Positions 24,239-32,720 of a stretch of 64,000 bases of DNA are shown piece after piece. The stretch covers positions 434,001 through 498,000 of the forward strand of contig JBBEBP010000016.1 of the NCBI GenBank assembly GCA_040882255.1. Direction: 5' to 3'. The DNA is from PWQG01 sp040882255 (GTDB lineage: Bacteria; Pseudomonadota; Gammaproteobacteria; Pseudomonadales; Pseudohongiellaceae). The notes beneath the pieces were generated by a model, which searched no databases, had not been told where the DNA came from, and saw nothing but the letters and a program-made list of their open reading frames with translations. The stretch's first letter is position 1; each line of letters starts with the position of its first letter. The position numbers and the translations under genes are program-made.

Positions 24239-24893
24239 AGCGAGGAAACAATCCGTTGTTTTCCAGATGGACCTGAGCCACCAGGTCGTCGACCAGCGAG
24301 CGGACACCCCCATACAATGCCTGCCAGCTTGCACAGGCATCAGCGGGCGGCTGGCCACCTCCAGTGAGCCTTTCCAGTCGATGTAGCCGCTCGCCCAGGT
24401 TCCGATGCTCGTAACGCACCCGTGCAATAGAGCGCTCAGCTGCGCCCCTGTCGCCCGCCAGCAGCGCCGGAAACAGCTTCTCCTCCTTGCTGGCCATCTG
24501 CGCATCAAGTTGTTCCCGAAGCAGCTCCAGCTCCTCGGCCAGACTGGCAGGTACTGCGGGATGATCGCGGTGGACGTATTCCACCTTGCGCGCCAGCCGG
24601 ATCAACTCGGGCAGCTGGTCGCGTATCCGTGCGTGATATACTGTGACCAGATGGTCAATTAACGCCACCGGGTCGTCAGGTACGGAGCGGGCCGAAGATT
24701 CCATCAGTGGCTCCAGCTCGGATTCGATTTTTTCCAGGGGGATACCCCGCAATCTGGCTTCCTCCACCAGAGAGAGATCACCGCGGCAACAGTAGTCGAG
24801 CCCCAGCTGTCGGAATACCGCAGTAGCCCCGGGTAGCATTACTGCAAGCTCACCCAGGGAATGGTGACGCAGTGAATCGGTGAACGTGCTCAT
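24216..24893 (-). CDS. ytfE: RIC-family di-iron protein for repair of Fe-S clusters (YtfE/ScdA/DnrN)
   Basis: 225 aa. The N-terminal ScdA_N domain has LDYCCRGDLSLVEEA, the conserved C-C-x-G motif. The hemerythrin-like four-helix bundle follows, with iron ligands visible as HLVTVYHARI, YVHRDHP, KEEKLFP, RYEHRNLG and QVHLENNGLFP. It restores iron-sulfur clusters damaged by nitric oxide and other oxidants. It lies downstream of the nor genes on the same strand, with its own leader of 239 bp that holds a sigma-54-type promoter and NorR-like boxes. Confidence 0.88.
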   Translation of the reverse strand: MSTFTDSLRHHSLGELAVMLPGATAVFRQLGLDYCCRGDLSLVEEARLRGIPLEKIESELEPLMESSARSVPDDPVALIDHLVTVYHARIRDQLPELIRLARKVEYVHRDHPAVPASLAEELELLREQLDAQMASKEEKLFPALLAGDRGAAERSIARVRYEHRNLGERLHRLERLTGGGQPPADACASWQALYGGVRSLVDDLVAQVHLENNGLFPRFTRKQPG

Positions 24894-24955
24894 GAAGCTC
24901 CTCCCCGGCGGTATCGGTAGACCCGCCTTGACGTTGCCTGTTTGACGTATAGCGC

Positions 24956-24971
24956 TGCAAGTATTGAGCCA
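24956..24971 (-). promoter_or_regulatory. Sigma-54-type promoter of the RIC gene
   Basis: Read on the minus strand: TGGCTCAATACTTGCA. The GG and GC pairs stand 12 bp apart, as in the -24/-12 consensus TGGCAC-N5-TTGCA. The predicted start is near 24944, about 50 nt before the ATG at 24893. Confidence 0.6.
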
Positions 24972-25013
24972 CCAATTAAGTTACTGAAAATCAGCATGAT
25001 ACAGAAGGTCGTT

Positions 25014-25050
25014 GTCTTCACGACTACATTTTTGCCGTAGTTTTTATGAC
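25014..25050. promoter_or_regulatory. Two NorR-like boxes upstream of the RIC gene
   Basis: GTCTTCACGAC (25014-25024) and, on the minus strand, GTCATAAAAAC (25040-25050). Both fit the GT-N7-AC core, each with two differences from GTCA-N3-TGAC. They sit 43-94 bp upstream of the sigma-54 element, a normal enhancer distance. Confidence 0.4.
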
Positions 25051-25132
25051 AACCAATTGACTCTTATACAACAGCGCTCTGTGGCAACTGCAACCGCCGT
25101 GGCGGCACGGTCCGATACGGAGATGTTCCCGG

Positions 25133-27067
25133 TCAGCTGATTAATTGCCGATAGAGCAACGGGAGCGCCGCAGCCAGGCCTTCCGGCCGTGCCACGATGG
25201 AATAACCGGAACGCCCGAAGATCGCCGGAAAGTACTGCCTGGCCTCGGCATCGATAGTGACCCCGAATACCGTCAGTCCCTCACGGCGCGCCTCGCGAAC
25301 CGCCATGGCGGTATCCTCGATGGCGAACCGGCCTTCATAGTGATCGGTATCGTTCGGCTTGCCGTCGGTCAGGAGCAACAGCAGACGGTACCGGTTCGGC
25401 CGCTCGGCCAGCGCCGCCGCCACATGCCTGATGGCCGCGCCCATTCGCGTATACTGGCCCGGCTCAAGCGCAGCAATCCTGTTCTCGGTAGCGCTGCTGA
25501 CCGACTCCTCGAACGACTTGATGTGGCGGATGTCGATGCGCTGCCGGCGCCGCGAGGTGAACGTGTAGATGGCGTGGTCATCGCCGCAGGCCTGCACCGC
25601 GTGGGCCAGCACCAGCAGCGCTTCTTTCTCCACATCCAGCACGCGGCGATCTTTCATCCAGGCATCGGTGGACAGTGACACGTCGACCAGAGTCGCCACG
25701 GCGAGATCACGCGCCTGATCGCGCCAGCTCATGTAGACATTATCCGATCCCTGTCCGCCGGCGGCCTGCTCGGCAATGGAATCGACCACCGCGTCGAGAT
25801 CGAGATCCTCACCATCCACCTGACGCTTCAACAACTCGCGCCGGGGTCGCAGGGCCTCGAACTGCCGTCGTATCCGGCGGATGCGCCGGCGCGTATCCGC
25901 GTCCGGCTGCCAGCCGATCCTTCCCTGCGGTGCCTGTTCCGGGGCCTCCTCAACGTAGACGGCGCAGTGGTCTGGCAGATAGCGCCGTTTCCGGTAGTGC
26001 CACTCGGGATAGGTGAGCGGATGAACCAGAGGCGTTTCATCGACCGCGTCATGCGCGACCTCCAACTCCATTCTGAGTCGCGTGGATGCCTGCTTTTTGT
26101 GTTCCGACAAGGTGAGCTGTTCCAGTTGATCCGCCGCCTTGCGGGCGTCTTCTTCCTCGTCATCTTCCACCGGCCTGTTGACGTTGACCATCTCTGACCA
26201 GGACAGCATCTTCTCGAAGGGATTGAGCAACAGCGGGTCGTCCCGCTCACTCTGTTCCAGCTTGCGGCGCTCGGCCACCCGCCGTATATCATCGCCGGCT
26301 CCGGCGTCTGCACCGGGTTCCGGATCTGAATCCGGTTGCCGGTCGGCAACAGAGCCGGAATTGACGATCTCCCCCCACAGCGGTACCGGCAACGGCGGGC
26401 GGTAACGGGGCGGTGCCGCAAACTGTTCGATATGGCGCCCGGTGGACACGCAGGCGAGCATTTCCCCGGCACGCCCGTCCAGCCGGCTGCCGTCGCCCAG
26501 CAGGTAGCGCAGCAGTTTCTCCAGCGCGGCTTCCACCGGCGGCAGTCGCCGCTGCGGCCTGATGGTCAGCAGCGAGCAACACAGCCGGCGGTATCTGTCA
26601 CCGAGTCCCGGAAATCGATCCGCCAGCAATGAACTGGCACGGACGGCTTCACTGAACCGATACAGATCCTGCTGCAATGGATCGGATACGGCAGGCACGG
26701 CCCGTGCTTCGGCCAGAAAGGCGGTCAACCAGAAATACAGATCCCGGTTCAGGGAAGAATCCGGGAAAAAGGCCAGCCTGGCAGGCAGCACCAGGCTGTC
26801 TTCATCGATACGGGCCTGCTTGATCGGCTCGCGCTGCAGACCCAGGCGTTGCCGGAACGTGAGACGGTGCCCGGAGTCGCTGGCCAGGCCGCCACTCACC
26901 GTCATCGACGCCGGGCCGCCCAACGCACGAAAATAGATGGCCAGGCTTTCACGCAGCGTGGAGAGGTGTACTTCCGCCTCCGGATGATCGGGATAACTGG
27001 CGCGCGCCCGGGCCCAGCGATCCCAGTAGCGTCCCGCCTGTTCTTCGAGTTCGTACCAGGCCGTCAT
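25133..27067 (-). CDS. norD: NorD, nitric oxide reductase activation protein (VWA domain)
   Basis: 644 aa. The long N-terminal helical region and acidic linker (about 245-340) precede a von Willebrand A domain with its metal site intact: DVSLST near residue 460, the MIDAS Thr region in GQYTRMGAA, and LLLTDGKPND near 570. NorD works with the NorQ ATPase to insert non-haem iron into NorB. The ATGA overlap with norQ shows coupling. Last gene of norCBQD. Confidence 0.92.
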   Translation of the reverse strand: MTAWYELEEQAGRYWDRWARARASYPDHPEAEVHLSTLRESLAIYFRALGGPASMTVSGGLASDSGHRLTFRQRLGLQREPIKQARIDEDSLVLPARLAFFPDSSLNRDLYFWLTAFLAEARAVPAVSDPLQQDLYRFSEAVRASSLLADRFPGLGDRYRRLCCSLLTIRPQRRLPPVEAALEKLLRYLLGDGSRLDGRAGEMLACVSTGRHIEQFAAPPRYRPPLPVPLWGEIVNSGSVADRQPDSDPEPGADAGAGDDIRRVAERRKLEQSERDDPLLLNPFEKMLSWSEMVNVNRPVEDDEEEDARKAADQLEQLTLSEHKKQASTRLRMELEVAHDAVDETPLVHPLTYPEWHYRKRRYLPDHCAVYVEEAPEQAPQGRIGWQPDADTRRRIRRIRRQFEALRPRRELLKRQVDGEDLDLDAVVDSIAEQAAGGQGSDNVYMSWRDQARDLAVATLVDVSLSTDAWMKDRRVLDVEKEALLVLAHAVQACGDDHAIYTFTSRRRQRIDIRHIKSFEESVSSATENRIAALEPGQYTRMGAAIRHVAAALAERPNRYRLLLLLTDGKPNDTDHYEGRFAIEDTAMAVREARREGLTVFGVTIDAEARQYFPAIFGRSGYSIVARPEGLAAALPLLYRQLIS

Positions 27068-27885
27068 CGGCTGAAGGCGTGACGGGCGAGCTCTTCGAGC
27101 GCCATGATAACGTCGGCATCATCGCTGAGCGGTTCGATCAATGTATGGCGTATGGCTTTCTCGATGGGCATCCCGGCCTGCACCAGCGTCGCGCAATAGA
27201 CCAGCAGGCGGGTTGAAACACCTTCCTCCAGATCCTGGCCCTTGAGGGCCCTGATTCGCTGCGCCAGATTAACCAGGCCCGTGCAGATACCCGTGGAGAG
27301 TCCGGTTTCCGCCGCGATGATCTCCACCTCGACTTCCCGCTCCGGAAAATCCAGGGATACCGCAGCAAAGCGTTGGCGTGTACTGGGCTTCATCGTCTTG
27401 AGAATGTGCTGATAGCCGGGGTTGTAGGAGGCCACCAGCATGAAGCGCGGCGGCGCCTGCAGCAGTTCACCGGTTCGCTCCAGAGGAAGAAGGCGCCGGT
27501 CATCAGTGAGGGGATGCAGTACGACGGTCACATCCTTGCGCGCCTCGACAACTTCATCGAGGTAGCAGATGCCCCCCTCACGCACGGCTCTGGTCAGTGG
27601 TCCGTCACACCACTGCGTCTCGCCACCCATCAGCAGGTGCCGGCCGGTCAGGTCGGCGGCGCTGAGATCGTCATGACAGGCCACGGTAAACAAGGGCAGG
27701 CCCAGGCGAGCTGCCATATGCGTCACAAAGCGCGTCTTGCCACAACCGGTAGGGCCTTTGAGCAACAGGGGTAATTGTTGCTCAAAGGCCATTTCGAAAA
27801 GGGAGCATTCCCCACCGGTTTCGCGATAGTAGGGCAGGCCTTCACTTTCTATCGCTTCACTTCCTTTCGCTGAACCGGCATTCAT
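27064..27885 (-). CDS. norQ: NorQ, MoxR-type AAA+ ATPase
   Basis: 273 aa. Walker A KGPTGCGKTRFV (about 42-53), Walker B ICYLDEVVEAR (about 108-117), sensor 1 in MLVASYNPGYQ, and arginine-finger region STRQRFAAV. Paired with NorD it forms the chaperone that matures NorCB. Coupled to both neighbours by ATGA overlaps (norB stop at 27882, norD start at 27067). Confidence 0.93.
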   Translation of the reverse strand: MNAGSAKGSEAIESEGLPYYRETGGECSLFEMAFEQQLPLLLKGPTGCGKTRFVTHMAARLGLPLFTVACHDDLSAADLTGRHLLMGGETQWCDGPLTRAVREGGICYLDEVVEARKDVTVVLHPLTDDRRLLPLERTGELLQAPPRFMLVASYNPGYQHILKTMKPSTRQRFAAVSLDFPEREVEVEIIAAETGLSTGICTGLVNLAQRIRALKGQDLEEGVSTRLLVYCATLVQAGMPIEKAIRHTLIEPLSDDADVIMALEELARHAFSR

Positions 27886-29237
27886 TCAGACTCCGGCCCC
27901 ACAGCCAGGTGCGACGGGCCAGCCGGTTCCTGCTCCCGGGCCGGACCCAGCACGGAATAGAGGAAGAGGACGGCACCGATACCCACGACAACGCCGGAAA
28001 CCAGTCGCATGGCGAAAAACAGCTCCAGGTACTCCTGGACTTCCATATAGCTTTCACCAACCACCCGCTGCATCTGTGTCTGTACGATACCGGCGAAGGT
28101 CAGCGTGAAGGTCATGAAGCACATGCCGCCGGTCATCAGCCAGAAACTCCACATATTGGACAGCTGGTTGTACGGATGCTTGCCGCGAAGCGACGGCATC
28201 GCATAAGAGATGATGGCGAGGTTGAGCATCACATAGGCGCCATAGAACGCCAGGTGGCCGTGGGCCGCTGTTATCTGCGTGCCATGGCTGTAATAGTTGA
28301 CTGCCGACATATTGTGCATCAGCCCCCAGACACCGGCGCCAAAGAAAGCCACAACGGAGCAACCCAGGGTCCACAGAATGGCCGATTTGTTGGGATGGTT
28401 GCGGTTGCCGCGCCAGAACATATAGAAAGTGAACGCCACCATGGCGAACAGCGGCACCACCTCGAGCGCGCCGAAGATACTGCCTATCGGTTGCCAGTAG
28501 CCCGGAGTCCCGATCCAGTAGTAGTGATGGCCCGTTCCCAGCAGACCCGAAAACAGCACCAGTCCGACAATGACATACAGCCATTTCTCGATGATCTCGC
28601 GATCCACGCCCGTCATCTTGATGACCAGGTACGCCAGCAACGAGGCCATGATCAGGCTCCACACGCCCTCGACCCACAAGTGAACGACATACCACCAGTA
28701 CATCTTGTCCAGCGCCAGATTGGCCGGATTGTAGAACGCGAACAGCCAGAATATCGCGGCCAGCCACAGCCCCATCATCAGAATGATAGAAATGGCAGTG
28801 CGTCGTCCGTTGAGCAGCGTCCGTGTGCCGTTGTACAGAAACATAAGGAAGGAAATCGTCAACAGCACCTTGACCCAGAACGGCTGCTCCAGAAACTCCC
28901 GCCCTTCATGGATACCGAATTGATAGCCGATCAGCGCTGCTGCGCCGGCGAACACAAAAATACCAAGCTGGATATACGCAAGCTGTGGGCTGTAAATTTC
29001 CGCTTCCGCCTCTTCCGGGAGGAGGTAATAGGTGGCACCGAAAAAGCCGATCAACAGCCAGACAATCAGGAGGTTGGTATGGCTCATGCGCACGATATGA
29101 AATGGCATGAGCTCGGACAGCAGGTTGGGCCAGAAATAGATGGCGGCGGCAACCAGGCCGAACAACACCTGCGCGGCAAAGAGGGCTAGTGCAGCAACGA
29201 AAAAAGGATAGGCGACTTTCTGCGTCTCATACTTCAT
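27882..29237 (-). CDS. norB: NorB, catalytic subunit of cytochrome c-dependent nitric oxide reductase
   Basis: 451 aa, about twelve membrane helices. Haem and non-haem iron ligands: RMSHTNLL (low-spin haem His), VVHLWVEGVWSL (FeB His plus the essential Glu two turns on), GTGHHYYWIGTP (FeB His pair) and ITAAHGHLAFYGAYV (haem b3 and b His). The Glu in WVEGVW separates NorB from oxidases. It reduces two NO to N2O with electrons from NorC. Start chosen by GGAG 8 nt upstream, 19 bp after norC. Confidence 0.95.
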   Translation of the reverse strand: MKYETQKVAYPFFVAALALFAAQVLFGLVAAAIYFWPNLLSELMPFHIVRMSHTNLLIVWLLIGFFGATYYLLPEEAEAEIYSPQLAYIQLGIFVFAGAAALIGYQFGIHEGREFLEQPFWVKVLLTISFLMFLYNGTRTLLNGRRTAISIILMMGLWLAAIFWLFAFYNPANLALDKMYWWYVVHLWVEGVWSLIMASLLAYLVIKMTGVDREIIEKWLYVIVGLVLFSGLLGTGHHYYWIGTPGYWQPIGSIFGALEVVPLFAMVAFTFYMFWRGNRNHPNKSAILWTLGCSVVAFFGAGVWGLMHNMSAVNYYSHGTQITAAHGHLAFYGAYVMLNLAIISYAMPSLRGKHPYNQLSNMWSFWLMTGGMCFMTFTLTFAGIVQTQMQRVVGESYMEVQEYLELFFAMRLVSGVVVGIGAVLFLYSVLGPAREQEPAGPSHLAVGPESE

Positions 29238-29256
29238 TATGAAGTCTCCTTGTCGG

Positions 29257-29709
29257 TCAGCCGGAACGGTTGGGCGGCCAGCCCTGGGTATCTATACGAC
29301 TGGTCCATTCCAGAAAATCGACCAGAGCATCAAGCTCATCTTCGGTGAAATCATAAGCCGGCATCTGTCGACGGCCTTCCGCGCCAGTCGGCTGGATACG
29401 GATCCATGTTTTCAACGCCTGTCTTGCCTGCTCCGGATTTTCAATACCATTGTAGCGCTGCCAGACATTACCCAGTTCCGGCGCGAAATAGGCACCTTCC
29501 CCCAGCAGACTGTGGCAGTTGATGCAGGAATTCTCTTCCCAGATGTGCTTGCCTTGACGGACCGAATCGGTGATGCCTTCATGATCGGTTGACGTGGTAA
29601 CGATATAGTAATGGCTGTGCGCCGTGAGTCCGACGAATATCAGGAAGAAGATCAGAGAGCCGCCGAAGAAGATATTGCGCGCGGCATTACGTGTGAGACC
29701 TTCGATCAT
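29257..29709 (-). CDS. norC: NorC, membrane-anchored cytochrome c subunit of nitric oxide reductase
   Basis: 150 aa from the ATG at 29709 (GGAGG 5 nt upstream; a GTG two codons earlier is in frame). One N-terminal membrane helix (IFFGGSLIFFLIFVGLTAH) and one haem-binding motif CINCHSLLGEGAYFAPEL, with the axial Met in RRQMPAYDF. It passes electrons from soluble cytochrome or cupredoxin to NorB. First gene of norCBQD. Confidence 0.95.
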   Translation of the reverse strand: MIEGLTRNAARNIFFGGSLIFFLIFVGLTAHSHYYIVTTSTDHEGITDSVRQGKHIWEENSCINCHSLLGEGAYFAPELGNVWQRYNGIENPEQARQALKTWIRIQPTGAEGRRQMPAYDFTEDELDALVDFLEWTSRIDTQGWPPNRSG

Positions 29710-29815
29710 GGACACCTCCCCGCCCCCTTTTTTGGAAGACCGTATTAAACGTAGCAGCTATACTGAAAGAAATCAAAGTCTCTTTTAATCAATATCATAC
29801 AGCACATTAGTCGAT

Positions 29816-29846
29816 GTCATAATGACAATAATATTGTCAGAACAAC
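29816..29846. promoter_or_regulatory. NorR-like boxes upstream of norC
   Basis: GTCATAATGAC (29816-29826) is an exact GTCA-N3-TGAC NorR site, about 107 bp before the norC ATG. A second GT-N7-AC box, GTCAGAACAAC, lies at 29836-29846. The segment between forms a further palindrome (TGACAAT, 3 nt, ATTGTCA on the minus strand). I could not find a clean sigma-54 -24/-12 element downstream. Confidence 0.5.
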
Positions 29847-29937
29847 AACCCTTTACAATAACTGGCAATAACTGGACAACGGTTCCAGTACAATGCCTCC
29901 TCCTCTTCGCGGGCATGTCTCTGCACCAGTAATCAGC

Positions 29938-30276
29938 TTATTGGTCCGGCCACTCCCGCTCAAGCAGTTTCCGCTTGTCCGGCTTGCCGTCCCACTCATC
30001 CGCGTCGGGCGGGGATTCCTTGATCTCGGTGATGTTTGGCCAGTGCTCGCACAGCTCCGCATTGATCTGGAGAAACTCAGCCTCTTTTTGCGGCAACTCA
30101 TCTTCATCGAAGATGGCATCCACCGGGCATTCGGGAACGCAAAGCGCACAATCTATGCACTCGTCGGGATGTATGACCAGCATGTTCGGCCCTTCATAGA
30201 AGCAGTCGACAGGACACACTTCCACGCAGTCGGTGTGCTTGCACTTGATGCAGTTCTCACTGACTACGAATGTCAT
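29938..30276 (-). CDS. fdxA: FdxA, seven-iron ferredoxin
   Basis: 112 aa. CIKCKHTDCVEVCPVDCF gives the [3Fe-4S] set with the fourth Cys, and CIDCALCVPECPVDAI gives the [4Fe-4S] set. The acidic C-terminal extension ending in K-R-x-L-L-E-R is typical of proteobacterial FdxA. FdxA often lies near denitrification or NO genes and may feed redox repair. ATGA overlap with the cupin gene, so the two are co-translated. Confidence 0.92.
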   Translation of the reverse strand: MTFVVSENCIKCKHTDCVEVCPVDCFYEGPNMLVIHPDECIDCALCVPECPVDAIFDEDELPQKEAEFLQINAELCEHWPNITEIKESPPDADEWDGKPDKRKLLEREWPDQ

Positions 30277-30623
30277 TGTTGGCCCTCCGGGTGTCTCGGA
30301 TGATAGATGGTCACCAGAACCGAGGCATTCTCCAGCGCCGTCAGGGCGTGGGTCTGCCCTCCATTCAGATACAGCAGGTCGCCTGCGGCAAGCCGCTGCA
30401 CCCTGTTCTCTCCGATACGAAAATCGACCACACCTTCAAGACACTGTACGGTAATCTCCCCCGGTACGGCGTGATCGCTGAACTCCTCGCCCCTGGGGAG
30501 CACTACGCGGAAGACCTGCAGGTGTTCCGATCGCAACAGCGTTGTATTGACTGCTGCGCGCAGCTCCTTACCCAGCGGACGAACATCCACAATCTCCCCG
30601 GGTGTCGCGTGATGCAGTGCCAT
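30273..30623 (-). CDS. Small cupin protein
   Basis: 116 aa from the ATG at 30623, which has a perfect AGGAGG five bases before it. Single cupin barrel: FRVVLPRGEEFSDHAVPGEITVQCLEGVVDF (motif 1, with one His) and LAAGDLLYLNGGQTHALTAL (motif 2). Proteins like this occur in denitrification loci and may sense or scavenge through a bound metal, but the role is unknown. It precedes fdxA in one transcript. Confidence 0.8.
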   Translation of the reverse strand: MALHHATPGEIVDVRPLGKELRAAVNTTLLRSEHLQVFRVVLPRGEEFSDHAVPGEITVQCLEGVVDFRIGENRVQRLAAGDLLYLNGGQTHALTALENASVLVTIYHPRHPEGQQ

Positions 30624-30657
30624 ATTTTCCTCCTGCAGTTTCTCCTCAATTTGAGAA

Positions 30658-30978
30658 TCAGTCCCGCCAGTGATCATTGGCTTCGGCGATTGTCTGAAAA
30701 TGGATGGCGATGACCCGGGAGGCTTCTATCAGCAACGCGGGGTCGGTGGCGTACTCCTCGCGCAGCGAGAACAGCACCTCGCGATCCGGCTGCGTGGTGC
30801 TCACACCACGGCGCGCCAGCGTCACTGCCAGGGCGTAGCCTTCGTCAGCGGTATCCGTGATCAGGCTCAGACCCTCAGCCTGGGCAGATACCGGTTCGGA
30901 CGGCAATACGACCGTCACGGCAGCGAGCGCCAGTAGCAGGGAAAAGGCCAGTGAAACGGCGGCAATACGTTGTGTCAT
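30658..30978 (-). CDS. Secreted hypothetical protein
   Basis: 106 aa from the ATG at 30978 (AGGAGC five bases before). A signal peptide (AVSLAFSLLLALAAVTVVLPSEPVSAQA) is followed by about 75 residues of helical, acidic sequence. No cysteines, no known motif. It lies in the middle of the nir-nor gene row on the same strand, 34 bp before the cupin start, so a periplasmic role tied to nitrite or NO metabolism is possible. Confidence 0.65.
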   Translation of the reverse strand: MTQRIAAVSLAFSLLLALAAVTVVLPSEPVSAQAEGLSLITDTADEGYALAVTLARRGVSTTQPDREVLFSLREEYATDPALLIEASRVIAIHFQTIAEANDHWRD

Positions 30979-31053
30979 GATGAGCTCCTTTTGTTGGCTC
31001 TTCGGGGAAATTGTGGTGGGCGAAGTAGTGTGAGTCAGACCTCGCAAAGACGG

Positions 31054-31224
31054 TTATTGATCTCGCGGAGTTCGCAAAGAGCGCAGAGAGGGGCGAGAAA
31101 CCGCCATTCGGGGATTACAACACAGCATCCACGATTCGCACCCGATCCAGCTCTCTGCCATGGCATCTCCTTCTCAGCGCACTTGGCGATCTTGGCGATC
31201 TTGGCGATCTTGGCGAGAATATAA
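31054..31224. repeat. Dispersed repeat element with inverted ends (copy 1)
   Basis: The left end TTATTGATCTCGCGGAG with GCAAAGAGCGCAGAGA is matched, in inverse orientation, by the right end made of the 9-bp unit CTTGGCGAT repeated about four times and ending GGCGAGAATATAA. About 90 bp of unrelated sequence lies between. The right end supplies the last codons and stop of the membrane-protein gene. Confidence 0.6.
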
Positions 31225-31665
31225 AACCCCACCGAGCGACCGGAACGCAAGCATCCCAAGCACACCCAGCAGAATCAACTTGACGGTGTCCGCCGCGATA
31301 TAGAGTGTATGAAGCTGCGAGGGCGGCGGCGTGCTTCCCTCCAGGATCACCTGCACCCGGGCATCGAGGAGCGGCAGTAACCATAGCGTCTGCAATGCCA
31401 CGATCAGGGCGACGGCGACGGCCACTCCCCGTATCCAGCGCTGCGGAGCCCCCGCCAGCAGAGCAATGAGCGCTACTGCCAGCGCGATCTCGACCCAGTT
31501 GAATACCATGAAGGTCTGCCGGCCCACGTCCAGCGCCACCGGAAGCGTCAGGCTGGGCGCCATGAACTTTACCGGCGTTGCCAGGAACGAGACGCCCAGC
31601 AGCAGCCCCGCCCACAACACTGCCAACACTGAGATCGTGAAAAGCACCGGTCGATGTCCGGACAT
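31174..31665 (-). CDS. Four-helix membrane protein of unknown function
   Basis: 163 aa from the ATG at 31665 (an in-frame ATG at 31683 is also possible). Four hydrophobic helices (about 10-32, 50-72, 78-98, 125-145) with a short polar loop holding LHTLYIAADTVKL. I know similar unnamed proteins next to nirK and MCO genes in other proteobacteria, without a function. The C-terminal tail RQDRQDRQDRQVR is encoded by the 9-bp repeat, so the original stop seems to have been replaced. Confidence 0.65.
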   Translation of the reverse strand: MSGHRPVLFTISVLAVLWAGLLLGVSFLATPVKFMAPSLTLPVALDVGRQTFMVFNWVEIALAVALIALLAGAPQRWIRGVAVAVALIVALQTLWLLPLLDARVQVILEGSTPPPSQLHTLYIAADTVKLILLGVLGMLAFRSLGGVLYSRQDRQDRQDRQVR

Positions 31666-31685
31666 GGTCGGTTCCTCTTTCATCG

Positions 31686-32717
31686 TCAGAACTCCATCAG
31701 ATCCCGGCCCCGCAGGAACTCCTGGCTGTGCAGGCCGGGGCCCTTTTCCAGGGACTCGCTGAAGTAGAAGTCGGGTTCATACTCGATTTCTTTCCAGGGA
31801 TAACTGTCCACCGGATCCACTCCCTCGTACTCTACCACGAGCATCGATCCGCCGTGTTCCTTGCCGTTGTTGGTGACATGATTCTCCACATGGTCGTGGG
31901 TCATCCAGATGCCGGGGTTGTTCATCTCGACGATGACATCATAGCGCTCTCCCGGATGCATGCCGACCACATCGGCGTAGTAGGGATCGGGCAGTGGCAA
32001 TCCGTCCTTATGGGTCACCAGCACATCGTGACCGTGCAAATGAAAGGCTACCGGCACGGTAGCGGCGAACAGGCGTAATCGGAGCACATCGCCCTCTTTC
32101 ACCCGCAGCGGCTGATTGGTCGGAAACGATCGTCCGTTGATGGAAAAATAATCGAGCTTGTGGTCGGGAAGTCCGTTCTCGCCATACTCCTGCGCTACAC
32201 TGGAATCCCATCCGGAGAACATCAGCACCGCCTCCTTCGTGACACGCTCCTCGATCGGTTCCGGCTCGGCCGGGTCAACGATCAGAGGCCCCCACATGCC
32301 ACGCAGGCCGACATGCTCGGCCACATTGACGTGACAGTGATACCAGAGGCTGCCGACCTTGTCGGCCACGAACCGGTAGGTATAACTCTCGCCCGGCTCG
32401 ATGCCCTTCTGTGTCACATCCGGCACTCCGTCGGCCTGCCAGCTCCCGGTCTGGAAAAGGCCGTGCCAGTGTACGGTGTGGTTCAGGGTGGTGAAGTTGT
32501 GTACCGTAATCTCCACTTCATCGCCCTCGTTGACGCGGATGGCCGGGCCGGGTACCTGGCCGTTGAATCCCCAGACTTTCGCCTTGAATCCGTGCGCCAC
32601 CTCGATTTCCACCTCCTCGATGGTCATCTCGAACTGCCGCAGCTCACCGGCATGAGCCAGGGAAGAGGATGCCAGCAGGACCAGAACGGCCAGGGCCGGA
32701 ATATTCAGACTACGCAT
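31686..32717 (-). CDS. Two-domain multicopper oxidase, type-1 copper site in domain 1
   Basis: 343 aa with a signal peptide (ALAVLVLLASSSLAHA). Domain 1 has HTVHWHGLF and WYHCHVNVAEHVGLRGM: type-2/3 ligands plus a full Cys-His-Met type-1 site. Domain 2 has AFHLHGHDVLV and MTHDHVENHVTNNG, where the type-1 Cys is Asp. This is the pattern of a two-domain laccase-like oxidase with type-1 copper only in domain 1. Such enzymes work as trimers with the trinuclear site between subunits. It is 3 bp after a c-type cytochrome gene in the nirK operon, so nitrite or electron transfer is a possible role; copper or Mn oxidation is the alternative. Confidence 0.85.
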   Translation of the reverse strand: MRSLNIPALAVLVLLASSSLAHAGELRQFEMTIEEVEIEVAHGFKAKVWGFNGQVPGPAIRVNEGDEVEITVHNFTTLNHTVHWHGLFQTGSWQADGVPDVTQKGIEPGESYTYRFVADKVGSLWYHCHVNVAEHVGLRGMWGPLIVDPAEPEPIEERVTKEAVLMFSGWDSSVAQEYGENGLPDHKLDYFSINGRSFPTNQPLRVKEGDVLRLRLFAATVPVAFHLHGHDVLVTHKDGLPLPDPYYADVVGMHPGERYDVIVEMNNPGIWMTHDHVENHVTNNGKEHGGSMLVVEYEGVDPVDSYPWKEIEYEPDFYFSESLEKGPGLHSQEFLRGRDLMEF

Positions 32718-32720
32718 GCT

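Noticed and set aside
24961..24975. FNR box TTGAGCCACCAATT before the RIC gene
   Set aside because: Only part of the second half-site matches; the same bases fit a sigma-54 promoter on the minus strand better.
27909..29189. A long plus-strand frame opposite norB
   Set aside because: Histidine- and glutamine-rich antisense shadow of a membrane protein gene; norB motifs are complete.
31181..31224. CRISPR array or tandem satellite
   Set aside because: The unit is 9 bp with no spacers; it is one end of a dispersed element.
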